NCBI GenBank assembly: GCA_016795155.1
Contig: JAEUIE010000014.1
Coordinates: 32,876-96,875, forward strand
From: Planctomycetia bacterium
GTDB lineage: Bacteria; Planctomycetota; Planctomycetia; Gemmatales; HRBIN36
Direction: 5' to 3'
DNA length: 64,000 bases
The notes under the pieces were generated by a model. It ran no database searches. It had not been told where the DNA came from and was given only the letters and a program-made list of their open reading frames with translations. Shown here one piece after another: positions 26,882 through 35,319 of this stretch. The translations under genes and the position numbers were made by a program. Positions within the stretch are counted from its first letter, which is position 1. Each line of letters opens with the position of its first letter.

Positions 26882-27940
26882 CTACCTGCCTGTAGCGAGA
26901 ACGATGGAATCGTTGCCATTGATGACTATGGCAACCTGCTGACCTTCCGGCAGCAAGATGGCAGAAACTTCGGGATGCCCTTGGCAAAACTGCTGTGTGC
27001 CTTCCAGCCCCATGACATAGAAGGCCGTTGACAAGGCATCAGCCATCGCTGCGGTTTCCGTGATGGCAGTTGCAGATGCAATTCCGCTGGCTGGCCAACC
27101 GGTTCGCGGATCGAGGATGTGTCCCAGTTTTTTTCCTTCGTGAACCAGGTGCTTGTAGGTAGCAGCGGAAGTTGCCAGTGCTTGATCACGCAGGTAGACA
27201 CTGGCCAGGTGCGACTCGTGATTCCAGGGGTGTTCAATGTCGATTCGCCAGCCACGATCATGGCCCGGCGGTGAATGCATGGCCAGGACACTGCTCTTGC
27301 CACCGTGAAGCAAGACTGGCTGGCCACGAGCATGCTGGTCAAAGAAATGGGCAACTGCATCGAGTGCGAATCCTTTGCCGATACTGCCGAAGTTGAGTCG
27401 CAGGCCGGGCGCTTTGAAGCGGATGGTGTCGTCATTCAACTCCACGTGCTGAAACCCGCTTTGATGCAATGCAGCTTGTCGCTCAGACTCGGGTGGAACA
27501 CGTTTGGGGCCTTGCACAAAGCCCCAGGCATCGATCAATGTGCCAGCGGTAATATCAAACGCGCCGCCAGTCCATCGGCTCAGTTTCTCTGCCTGCTGGA
27601 TCAGGTTGTGCAGTTCCGTTGAAATACTCACGGCTTCCTGCCCCGCTCGGCGGTTCACCTCGCTGACTTCGCTGGTTTGACGGTACACTGTCAACAACTG
27701 TTCGTAACGATCCACCTCGTCAAGAGCGTCATGGATCAAGCTGGTGGCATAGGGATGACCAAAGGGCAACACGATCTCGAAAACCGTGCCCATGGCAGGG
27801 CGGGCATAGCGGACGAGGGTAATGTCATCATCTTCTTGCGAGCGCGGTGCCGTCAGGCCCACGTGAACGTCAACGAGACCAATGAGTTGTCCCGCTGATT
27901 CAGCCAGGTGGCGGGGATCAAGAAATGCTCGGCGGTGCAT
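26882..27940 (-). CDS. apbE: FAD:protein FMN transferase (ApbE family)
   Basis: Attaches FMN covalently to a Thr or Ser of target flavoproteins such as Na+-pumping NADH dehydrogenase or Rnf subunits. The 352-residue product shows 'GGAFDITAGTLIDAWGF' (about 126-142), the flavin-binding 'LRLNFGSIGKGFALDA', 'SAATYKHL...HILDPRTGWPA', and the metal-binding 'TAAMADALSTAFYVMG'. There is no lipobox or signal peptide, so it may act in the cytoplasm, or the true start may differ. No target genes are adjacent. Confidence 0.88.
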   Translation of the reverse strand: MHRRAFLDPRHLAESAGQLIGLVDVHVGLTAPRSQEDDDITLVRYARPAMGTVFEIVLPFGHPYATSLIHDALDEVDRYEQLLTVYRQTSEVSEVNRRAGQEAVSISTELHNLIQQAEKLSRWTGGAFDITAGTLIDAWGFVQGPKRVPPESERQAALHQSGFQHVELNDDTIRFKAPGLRLNFGSIGKGFALDAVAHFFDQHARGQPVLLHGGKSSVLAMHSPPGHDRGWRIDIEHPWNHESHLASVYLRDQALATSAATYKHLVHEGKKLGHILDPRTGWPASGIASATAITETAAMADALSTAFYVMGLEGTQQFCQGHPEVSAILLPEGQQVAIVINGNDSIVLATGR

Positions 27941-28044
27941 GATAATGCCAGTGAACGACAGGAAATCGTTCTGTCATTGTACTATCAAACGGGTACTCGC
28001 ACGATCAATCTGCAACGCGAGATTTGGCACACTGCTGCGAACCG

Positions 28045-28455
28045 TTAGAACGTCGCCACCCATGGTGCGGGATCAAGTTCGAAACCAGGAGGAACGCACA
28101 CGAACAGCAGTCCGCCGAATACACGCTCCCAGTAACCGCCCCGCTCCGTCAACTCCGCGAGCAGGTATTGACCCCACTCACCATCAATCTTTTGTGGCGA
28201 CAAAACGTAGTCAAACGTTCGCCATCCTCCCGGCTCCGCGATACGGACGAACCGCAGTCGATCAACTCCGACTGGCTCAGCCTCAATAACATCCCCGAAC
28301 GAAGCAGACTCAACAAAGATTGGCACGCCGTCCAGACGATACAACCGGCTATTCATCGCAGTAACTGGGACACTTACTGTCAAGCGTTCGGCGGGGAACT
28401 CGATGAGCGGTTCCTCCCTTCCAAATCGTACGGTCATCGCAACATCATCCGCCAT
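28045..28455 (-). CDS. DUF4265-like protein
   Basis: 136 residues. The pattern 'YRLDGVPIFVESASFGDVIEAEP' followed by 'RLRFVRIAEPGGWRTFDYVL' resembles the DUF4265 family, a small beta-rich fold of unknown function. GGAGACG lies upstream of the ATG. It follows two even smaller genes on the same strand (29062-28545); the three are probably one transcript. Confidence 0.6.
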   Translation of the reverse strand: MADDVAMTVRFGREEPLIEFPAERLTVSVPVTAMNSRLYRLDGVPIFVESASFGDVIEAEPVGVDRLRFVRIAEPGGWRTFDYVLSPQKIDGEWGQYLLAELTERGGYWERVFGGLLFVCVPPGFELDPAPWVATF

Positions 28456-28544
28456 TCACGTCTCCTTGCGGACTGACGATCAAGTTCAGCAGCCGACGGT
28501 GTCTGGTAAATCGTTGATTCAACGAGAGATTTCCCTATTCGGTG

Positions 28545-28769
28545 TTACACACTCCCGACAAGTGCCATCGCAGCCTCGTGATTGCGACGAAATTGCCAGA
28601 CTGCCTCCAACAGTTCATCATCGCTGGCATTCCACAAATCCCGTCCATGTAAATCCAGGCACAACTCGCCCACGGCTGCGACAATCTGACCACCGCGCAT
28701 TTCCGGGATGGATTCAGCCAATTCCCGCAAGGCTTCAAATAACGCCGTTTTCGATTCGTTATCACTCAT
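28545..28769 (-). CDS. Small helical hypothetical protein
   Basis: 74 residues, acidic and helical ('MSDNESKTALFEALRELAE', 'SDDELLEAVWQFRRNHEAAM'). Its ATG overlaps the TGA of the upstream gene in an ATGA, so translation is coupled to the ParB-like protein. Size and coupling fit an antitoxin or immunity protein, but this is inference only. Confidence 0.6.
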   Translation of the reverse strand: MSDNESKTALFEALRELAESIPEMRGGQIVAAVGELCLDLHGRDLWNASDDELLEAVWQFRRNHEAAMALVGSV

Positions 28770-29062
28770 GTAAAGTCCCTCACTCGAGGTGATTTTGCGC
28801 GACTTCGACGATACCGACCAATCACAACCACTGGAACTGTTTGTCCTGGAGCGAGCCTGGCAACTCGCGTTGCCCGCGTAACTCCGTCGATGATTTCCAT
28901 AACACCATCAGGATCCTCGTAAACCAGAATTGGAGGCATTCCATCGCGAGACGTCCCATACTGGAGAATCTGCCTGTGCAGTTTCCACGGATCAGCACCT
29001 TGGAATCGGGTTGTCGGTAACCTTAACTCACCTGGGTCGACGTCAAGTATGATCGGCGTCAT
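28766..29062 (-). CDS. Small ParB/Srx-like domain protein
   Basis: 98 residues. 'DPWKLHRQILQYGTSRDGMPPILVY' and 'IIDGVTRATRVARLAPGQTVPVVVI' follow the ParB/sulfiredoxin-like fold pattern, where 'DGVTRATR' takes the place of 'xGHRRxxA'. Stand-alone modules like this occur at the C-termini of polymorphic toxins. No signal, repeat or delivery domain precedes it here, so it may be a detached module. Its stop overlaps the next gene's start. Confidence 0.55.
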   Translation of the reverse strand: MTPIILDVDPGELRLPTTRFQGADPWKLHRQILQYGTSRDGMPPILVYEDPDGVMEIIDGVTRATRVARLAPGQTVPVVVIGRYRRSRAKSPRVRDFT

Positions 29063-29232
29063 GATTTGATTTTACCATACTCTACATTAATTTGCCATTC
29101 CACCACGGCGCAGCCTTCGCAATGTGTTGCAGGGATTGGGCGCTATAAAGCGTTGTCGCGGGCAGGTTATTCGGGGAATGGCGCAAGGACATTGCATGTC
29201 TGCCGCTTACTTCCTGCGCGGCTCTGGACAAT

Positions 29233-30351
29233 CTACTCACTGGTTTCGTGAATGAGTGGTTCGAGAGATTTCGTGTTGCGTTCCACGGCAAGAACGATGG
29301 TGCGCTCTTCCACACCATCAGCAGAGTAGGCAACTGCTGGGAGGATCTGTCGACCATCGGGCAAACTGAACCGCATGGTAAAGGTACCATCGGGACGAAG
29401 TTGAACCGGCTCGCCCTGAATCATCACTTTGGCGGTGGGTTCGGTGGCTCCATAGACAATCAGCTCCGCATCGAGACGGAAGAAGAATTTGCGTGCCTTG
29501 CTTCCGAAAGCACCAGAGCCGAGACTGGTAACCACCTGGGAACTCATCGGCCGACGCAGCCGTTCTTCAAACAGTTTGCGAAGCTCGAAACTGCTGGTGT
29601 TTTTGTCGTAGCCGCCGGAAAGAGCGTAAATCTTATCGAGCTTCTGCTGGACATCGGCCCAGTTTTCATCGAGTTGATCGCTCACATTGGGCCGGGGGGT
29701 ATTGATCACATTGGAACGACACATCATGTAGAAACGGCCTGAGCGGGTGTAATAGCCGATGTCAACGCGGTAGGTGCGGTTGGGCTTGTTGACATCGATG
29801 TACCAGTTGTTGCATCCTTCATAGATGTCGATGTCGCGCACAATCGTTTCAGTGACGCTGCTCGATTCTTCACTGGTGATATCAAGCACGCGCAGAATGG
29901 GCTTGGCGCCATGCCATTCCTGTTCGAGAGCCGCTTCGGCACGTCGGATGGAATGCTCGGTGATTTCCCAGTAGACATGCAGCCAGAAAGGATCACGCAC
30001 CATGACGACGATCCGGTCGCGACCATAGGTGCGGGGCAGATCAGGCAGCTTGTCGGGAACCTGCTTGGGCCCATCGACGAGGAACTTGCTGGAACCCACA
30101 TTACCTACTGCAATATCTTCGAGCGTGGTATCACGCCGGGCGGCTTTCTGTCTGACTGCGGGTTTTACAGCAGGCTTCAAAACAGATTTACCAGGCTTAG
30201 CTGAGACCTTGGATACTGGTTTAGTTGCAGTTTTGGCCACGACTTTGCTGCGGCTGGGCTTCTTAGGGGAAGCAGAGCGGGCAGCATCGCGCGATCTGGA
30301 CGATTTTGCCAATGTTGCCTTGGCTCGTTTGGAAACACGCTTGCTGGTCAT
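29233..30351 (-). CDS. DUF4912-domain protein with basic N-terminal tail
   Basis: 372 residues. The first 75 are Lys/Ala/Ser/Pro-rich and disordered, like histone-H1-type tails. The domain that follows ('DRIVVMVRDPFWLHVYWEIT...RVLDIT', 'IDIYEGCNNWYIDV', 'YTRSGRFYMMCRSN') matches the DUF4912 pattern. A second beta-rich domain near 285-355 has 'LIVYGATEPTAKVMIQGEPV'. The function is unknown. A role in DNA or polyanion binding is suggested only by the charged tail. Confidence 0.75.
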   Translation of the reverse strand: MTSKRVSKRAKATLAKSSRSRDAARSASPKKPSRSKVVAKTATKPVSKVSAKPGKSVLKPAVKPAVRQKAARRDTTLEDIAVGNVGSSKFLVDGPKQVPDKLPDLPRTYGRDRIVVMVRDPFWLHVYWEITEHSIRRAEAALEQEWHGAKPILRVLDITSEESSSVTETIVRDIDIYEGCNNWYIDVNKPNRTYRVDIGYYTRSGRFYMMCRSNVINTPRPNVSDQLDENWADVQQKLDKIYALSGGYDKNTSSFELRKLFEERLRRPMSSQVVTSLGSGAFGSKARKFFFRLDAELIVYGATEPTAKVMIQGEPVQLRPDGTFTMRFSLPDGRQILPAVAYSADGVEERTIVLAVERNTKSLEPLIHETSE

Positions 30352-30719
30352 AGAGCATACCGCAGTAACTGGGGGTGGGTTCGAGACGTAACTGGTGAAC
30401 GAGTCTTGAGTTACGATAAATTATCGCTTGTCAAGCACCTGAATGGAATAAATCCATTTTCTTGCTTGACACTACTTTTATAACTGTTCCGCGCAATGAA
30501 AGTCAATGGAACTCGCCTGAATTTCGTGCTTTCCCGGCGTTTTCTGTAATGTTGTAACGGTTTAGCAAGGGACAGAAACAGGGCGAGGTAATGAGATAAG
30601 ATGATCTTCAGAGAGTACTTCGCTTTCATAAGTCACTCAGCGTTTTTGCATTGTGCGTTGCACATGGGGAAGTCATCAGCTACTGTTAGGTAGTAGCTTC
30701 CGGTTCGCCGGAAGTTCGA
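30352..30719. other. Divergent intergenic region before the pseudokinase
   Basis: About 370 nt between divergent genes. It contains an AT-rich core near 30415-30480 and the UUCG hairpin at 30697-30714. A frame on the minus strand (30411-30629) is not credible. Confidence 0.5.
30697..30714 (+). promoter_or_regulatory. Hairpin with UUCG tetraloop directly before the pseudokinase gene
   Basis: CTTCCGG (30697-30703), loop TTCG, CCGGAAG (30708-30714). The cUUCGg loop makes this small hairpin unusually stable in RNA. The right arm contains GGAAG, the only Shine-Dalgarno-like sequence for a TTG start at 30720. The hairpin would hide that site, so it either regulates initiation or shows that the ATG at 30750 is used. 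Confidence 0.5.
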
Positions 30720-32621
30720 TTGTCAGCATCACTCCAGGCAAACGCCCAAATGCCTCCACCTGCAACTTCGGATAAGAACGATCTTTTTGCCCAATATCAG
30801 ATCCTGGAAGATCTGGGAGACTTTCCCAATTACAGCTTGTTCCGGGTGAAGGCCCCTAATGGCACCATCAAGCTCTGGAAGAAAGTCGATCTGCAATTCA
30901 GCGCCAACAGCATCGAAACGCGATTGCTGCCTGTCATCGAACGAGTCACGCATCCCAATCTCAATGCGGTCAGCAACAGCTTTCATTTTCCCGATAAGGG
31001 ATTGCTGTTTGTCGAAAGCGAATTTCCTGTCAAAACACTCAGACATCGACTGGAAGAAATACGGAATACCAAAACGGTAGGCACCGCGGCAGGTGGCATC
31101 CCGGTCAACGAGTTGTTCAGCTACATTGTTCAAGTTGCAGAAGCGATCGATTATCTCAACACGCCACATCATCCCTATCAGGGCAAGAAGATTGCGATTT
31201 ACCACCGGGCGCTGTCGCCCGATTCCCTGCATCTTTTCGAAGAGAAAGGGAAGATCATCTGCAAACTGGGCGACTTCGGATTAGCCAAGCCGATCATCGA
31301 TTCTCCCGATGCTGCCCGGCATTCACTCGGCCTGACCAACTATGATTACTCGCCGCCTGAGTTTGATGAAGGGCTGACGACCAGCACCAGTGATCAGTAT
31401 TCGCTGGCAACCACCTACTGTGAACTGCGCACAGGCAAACTGCCTTTCTCCGGCACGCTACTCCAGAAACTGCAGGCGCAATTGTCAGGCAACCCCGATC
31501 TGAGCCTTCTGGAACCAGCCGAACGGCCCATTGTTTCGCGGGCGCTCAGTCGTGAACCAACTGCCCGTTTCCCGACTTGCCGGGAATTTGTCAGGCAACT
31601 GCAGCAGGCGCTGGGTGGCGTGGTCTCGGTACCGATGCTTGCTCCCAGCCCGGCCAAGGGCGCTGCTGGCGAAACCACTGCAACCGGTGCGTTCTTTACC
31701 AACAACACTCAATCAGGCTGGGCGCTCTCGAGCAAACCGGTAGGGCGCAGTGGCGGAGCCTTGTTCAATATCTCCACGAGCAAGGAACCGAAAGCTCCCG
31801 CGAAGCAGGAACCTTTGCCACCCGTACCATCCATCTCCAAGCCAGCCGCGGCGCCGGTAGTTCCCCCACCGCCTAAAGTAGCACCTGCTGCGCCAGCTCC
31901 GGTGCTGCCGCCACCACTACCCACGGCACGGCCCAAGCGGGAAACGGCACCAGCGTTTGAAATGAAAATGGACGCTGTCGCCGAGAAAAAGCCGGAGAAA
32001 AAACCTGTTGTTGCTGACGACAATTACGATGAGATTAACCAGTGGAAACCCGGTTCAGTTTCCGTGGGGCCCACCAAGCCACCTGTCAAGGAAGAGAAGC
32101 AACCGAAGCCGAGTTCACAGCAGGATATCAAGATCACGCCTCCTCCCGCGGTGGTGCGTAAGGAATCGATCAGCCATAAAGCGAAAGAAACACTCGAATT
32201 GATCAAACGCCGACAGACTGGTGCAGCGGAACCGGAAGAACCGCGAAGCAAAGCGCCTGCTCAGGGCGGAAAGATGTTTGGTGGCGTGTCACGGGATACC
32301 AATGCCCCAGCATTCAATGAGAGTGATGCAGGGCAGGCCACCCGCCGGGGTTCCACGCAGAACATGGGCATCCCGCTGCCACCCCGCATGCCACAGCCAA
32401 CGCAGGCTGCCACGCCTTCCCGGCAGTCTTCACCTGTTCCGTTGCCACGAAGGCATTCTGCACCGCCGACACCAGCTCAACCCGTGCAGGTAACTCAGGC
32501 ATCGCTGGGGGAAGATGCCCCCGTGGTCAAGTCCAACTTCATGTCGCTCATGACGATGATCATGGTCAGCATCCTGGCATTCTGCATTGGGATGATTGTG
32601 CTGTTTTACCTGGCGAAGTAG
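30720..32621 (+). CDS. Membrane-anchored Ser/Thr-kinase-like protein, predicted pseudokinase
   Basis: 633 residues counted from a TTG at 30720; an ATG at 30750 is the alternative. A kinase-like domain covers about 25-300. The catalytic loop reads 'YHRALSPDSL' (161-170) where active kinases have HRDxKPxN, so the Asp, Lys and Asn are Ala164, Ser166 and Ser169. The glycine loop is also missing ('LGDFPNYSLF'). The 'DFG' motif (185-187), 'SPPEF' and 'SDQYSLA' remain. A Pro/Ala-rich disordered region (300-600) and one C-terminal transmembrane helix (about 603-630) follow. It probably binds partners and does not phosphorylate. Confidence 0.8.
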   Translation: MSASLQANAQMPPPATSDKNDLFAQYQILEDLGDFPNYSLFRVKAPNGTIKLWKKVDLQFSANSIETRLLPVIERVTHPNLNAVSNSFHFPDKGLLFVESEFPVKTLRHRLEEIRNTKTVGTAAGGIPVNELFSYIVQVAEAIDYLNTPHHPYQGKKIAIYHRALSPDSLHLFEEKGKIICKLGDFGLAKPIIDSPDAARHSLGLTNYDYSPPEFDEGLTTSTSDQYSLATTYCELRTGKLPFSGTLLQKLQAQLSGNPDLSLLEPAERPIVSRALSREPTARFPTCREFVRQLQQALGGVVSVPMLAPSPAKGAAGETTATGAFFTNNTQSGWALSSKPVGRSGGALFNISTSKEPKAPAKQEPLPPVPSISKPAAAPVVPPPPKVAPAAPAPVLPPPLPTARPKRETAPAFEMKMDAVAEKKPEKKPVVADDNYDEINQWKPGSVSVGPTKPPVKEEKQPKPSSQQDIKITPPPAVVRKESISHKAKETLELIKRRQTGAAEPEEPRSKAPAQGGKMFGGVSRDTNAPAFNESDAGQATRRGSTQNMGIPLPPRMPQPTQAATPSRQSSPVPLPRRHSAPPTPAQPVQVTQASLGEDAPVVKSNFMSLMTMIMVSILAFCIGMIVLFYLAK

Positions 32622-32976
32622 TAACAAGAACTGCTCCAGAAATGGCGGATGTCGTTCAAGGTTGGCGACAATTCTTTCGGCAAGCGTGTTCTGGTAGTAC
32701 TGGAATTAGAAAAATGTAATCTACTACTTTTCCAATTTCGTTTGTGAAGCAAACACGAACCTTGTGAAGCTTTAAGCCAAAGCTTAGTGAGAAACTCTAG
32801 CGTTCTCATGATTTCCATCAATTGATGTCGAATCAGTGGTACCCAATCTGTCATAGAATGCGAGTGAACCATAATAAGATAATAATATCTTTTATTCTAA
32901 TATAATGGCGGATAGTCTCCCTTAATCCGACTACTCTTCCTGAGCACCCTCTTTCGTCGAGATTCCGAAAGCAACC
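32622..32976. other. Intergenic stretch with a short sequence shared with pheS
   Basis: About 355 nt. TGCTCCAGAAATGGCGGAT (32632-32650) also occurs at 35349-35367 near the end of pheS. The rest, including an AT-rich run near 32870-32910, shows nothing I can name. The minus-strand frame 32606-32872 is not a convincing gene. Confidence 0.5.
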
Positions 32977-35139
32977 ATGAAATCACGATCACGCCTTCGA
33001 TTGCACGTGGAAGCCCTGGAACATCGGGAACTGCCAGCCACCAATCTGCTCGTGCCTCTCGATCCCTTGCGTGACATTTCGGGCAAGCAAATCCTCACTG
33101 TTCAGCGGTATACGGGGACGGAGCTGGAAAGCACTTTCTGGGGGCCTGTCAACGCTTTCGCAGTGTTCGACACCGGCTCACCCACGGTGTCGTTTGGTTA
33201 TTATTCCAATGAACAGCTTCTGAACCAGGATGGCGATATTATCCCGATCAAGGTGCCACTGGGTTCCGTAGCGGATGCCATAGGTGGTCGGCTGTTTTCC
33301 GATATCGGCTTTGGGGGCACCATCAGTAATGATGGCCTGCACGCCCTGCAGCTTACCTGGGACTTCGACTTTGATCTGCGTCCCACCTTTGGTGCTGATT
33401 TTACATTGCCCACCGCCCAGCATCAGGCAAATGTACATCCGATCTCCACTCCGCTGGCCAATGGCGAACTCGATAACCCCAACTTTCACTTGCCCACCCT
33501 GGCTGGTACGCCACTGCTTGCCCCATCCGCAGCTGCCCCGGGCGGACGTGCTGCCCTCATCACCTTCGATGGCGCTCAACTCGATTTTACTCAGATTCAA
33601 AACAGGGATGTGGATGGCGATGGCGTTCCTGACCATGGGGATGACCCCGCCTGGATCATCACACTGCCTGACCTTGAATACGTCGATTCCAACACAACAC
33701 CGACTGCACCTGATGGCAGCAGTCCGGTCGTCTACATTCCTTTGACCCTTAATGGGCCAACCAATGTCGGCACCATTGGTGAAGTCGCCTCTGTTGCACC
33801 CGTTCCCACCCAAAACGCCGTCGTACTCTCGTTTGGCAGCACGACTGTGGCTCAGCAGCGATTCCTGGTCGATACCGGTTCGCAAGTCAGTACCATTTCC
33901 ACGGCACTGGCTCAGTCCCTGGGTCTGGATCTGTCCCAGCCTGGCTTCACCACCACCATCGTAGGCGCGGGCGGCGTTACTGAAGATGTGCCAGGGTACA
34001 TTCTCGATGAACTGACTTTACCCACCAGCGACGGTGGAACCATCACCTGGACACAGGTGCCTGTGCACGTGATTGATGTACCTGGTGGCTATGCAGGCGT
34101 TCTTGGCACCAACATTCTGAACACCGCATCAATAGCCAGCTACGATCCATACCGTTCGGATGGCGCATCGCTGGGCCTCTCCTTCTGGACCAATCGGCCT
34201 GATGATCCTGCACCACGCTCCTGGGCTTTCTCACTGACGCTGGAGTTGGCTGGGTTAATCGCGATGGTCGATTTCCCGCAAGGATTTTTGATGCCGGGCG
34301 CTCGTTTCTCGACGGGCCAGGTCACCGGGCAGGTTTTCCAGGACGACAACAGAAATGGCAGCCTTGATACCAATGAGTCGGCATTACCATATTCCGTCGT
34401 CTATGCTGATTTGAACAACAATCTCCTTCGCGATAGTAACGAACCCTTCGCCAACAGTGGTGGCACCGGTTTCTACAGCCTCTCTGGCCTGCCCACTAAC
34501 AAGGCCAGCACCATTCGTATGGAATTGTATCAGGGGCTGGGTTCCACTCCTCGAAGCGTTACACCTCGAAGTGGGCAATCTTCTATCCAGCTCAATTTTG
34601 GTGCGACTACACCTCCACCCCAGGTTGCTACGGTCACGGTGAATAACGGTGATGCCCAGCGATCCATGGTGACGAGTATCACGCTGACTTTCAATCAGGA
34701 AGTACGAATACTGTCTGATGCGTTCAGCCTCTTTCGCAAAGGCAGCAAGTCTTCGCTGCCTCTGCATGCAGTGACCACTTCCGAAGGTGGAATCACCACA
34801 GTCACTCTCAGCTTCCCCGGCAACAGTTCCCGCACCAACTCTCTGCGTGATGGCGACTATCAACTCGTGGCACGCAGCAACCGCATCACTGGCTTGGATG
34901 GACGCACGCTGGATGGCAATAGTAATTTCATAAGTGGCGACAACTACTCATATCGTTTCCATCGCTTATTCGGCGATGTAAACGGCGATCATCGCGTCAA
35001 CCAGACCGACTATGTCCAATTCCGCCAGGCTATGAGTGATGGCTACTTCTCTGAACTGGTTCGCATCTTCGATTCCAATGGCAACAAACGAATCGACGTC
35101 AGCGATTATTTGGTCTTCCTGTTGAATCGCACCCGATAG
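32977..35139 (+). CDS. Secreted double-DTG aspartic-protease-like protein with SdrD-like, Ig-like and dockerin parts
   Basis: 720 residues. The start 'RLHVEALEHRELPA' (9-21) is the N-terminal motif of large planctomycete extracellular proteins. Two aspartyl-protease triads follow: 'FDTGSPTVSF' (Asp65) and 'VDTGSQVSTI' (Asp299), with 'GYAGVLGTNIL' after the second. Then come an SdrD-B-like Ca-binding segment ('VFQDDNRNGSLDTNES'), a Big-type Ig-like domain ('SITLTFNQEVRI'), and a C-terminal dockerin type I pair ('GDVNGDHRVNQTDY' and 'FDSNGNKRIDVSDY', 664-713). The DTG pair recalls pepsin-type or tandem retropepsin enzymes. Activity is not proven. Confidence 0.75.
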   Translation: MKSRSRLRLHVEALEHRELPATNLLVPLDPLRDISGKQILTVQRYTGTELESTFWGPVNAFAVFDTGSPTVSFGYYSNEQLLNQDGDIIPIKVPLGSVADAIGGRLFSDIGFGGTISNDGLHALQLTWDFDFDLRPTFGADFTLPTAQHQANVHPISTPLANGELDNPNFHLPTLAGTPLLAPSAAAPGGRAALITFDGAQLDFTQIQNRDVDGDGVPDHGDDPAWIITLPDLEYVDSNTTPTAPDGSSPVVYIPLTLNGPTNVGTIGEVASVAPVPTQNAVVLSFGSTTVAQQRFLVDTGSQVSTISTALAQSLGLDLSQPGFTTTIVGAGGVTEDVPGYILDELTLPTSDGGTITWTQVPVHVIDVPGGYAGVLGTNILNTASIASYDPYRSDGASLGLSFWTNRPDDPAPRSWAFSLTLELAGLIAMVDFPQGFLMPGARFSTGQVTGQVFQDDNRNGSLDTNESALPYSVVYADLNNNLLRDSNEPFANSGGTGFYSLSGLPTNKASTIRMELYQGLGSTPRSVTPRSGQSSIQLNFGATTPPPQVATVTVNNGDAQRSMVTSITLTFNQEVRILSDAFSLFRKGSKSSLPLHAVTTSEGGITTVTLSFPGNSSRTNSLRDGDYQLVARSNRITGLDGRTLDGNSNFISGDNYSYRFHRLFGDVNGDHRVNQTDYVQFRQAMSDGYFSELVRIFDSNGNKRIDVSDYLVFLLNRTR

Positions 35140-35319
35140 GGATGAGTTGATTTGAAATAACTACTCATCGTATTACTGCTTTGCAAAAGCTGTCCGGAAT
35201 TCTGAAGCAGTTTCACCAGTTTTTATCGCCCATTGGTCATCTAACGATTTCATATGTATCTGGCTCGACAACATTGATTCATTCTAAGCCTTTGGTTTTG
35301 TTTCTCCTGTGATTACACC

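Noticed and set aside
32606..32872. Minus-strand frame of 88 codons between the pseudokinase and the dockerin gene
   Set aside because: The composition is unlike the neighbours and it overlaps the end of the pseudokinase gene; the only familiar words come from the short pheS-like repeat.
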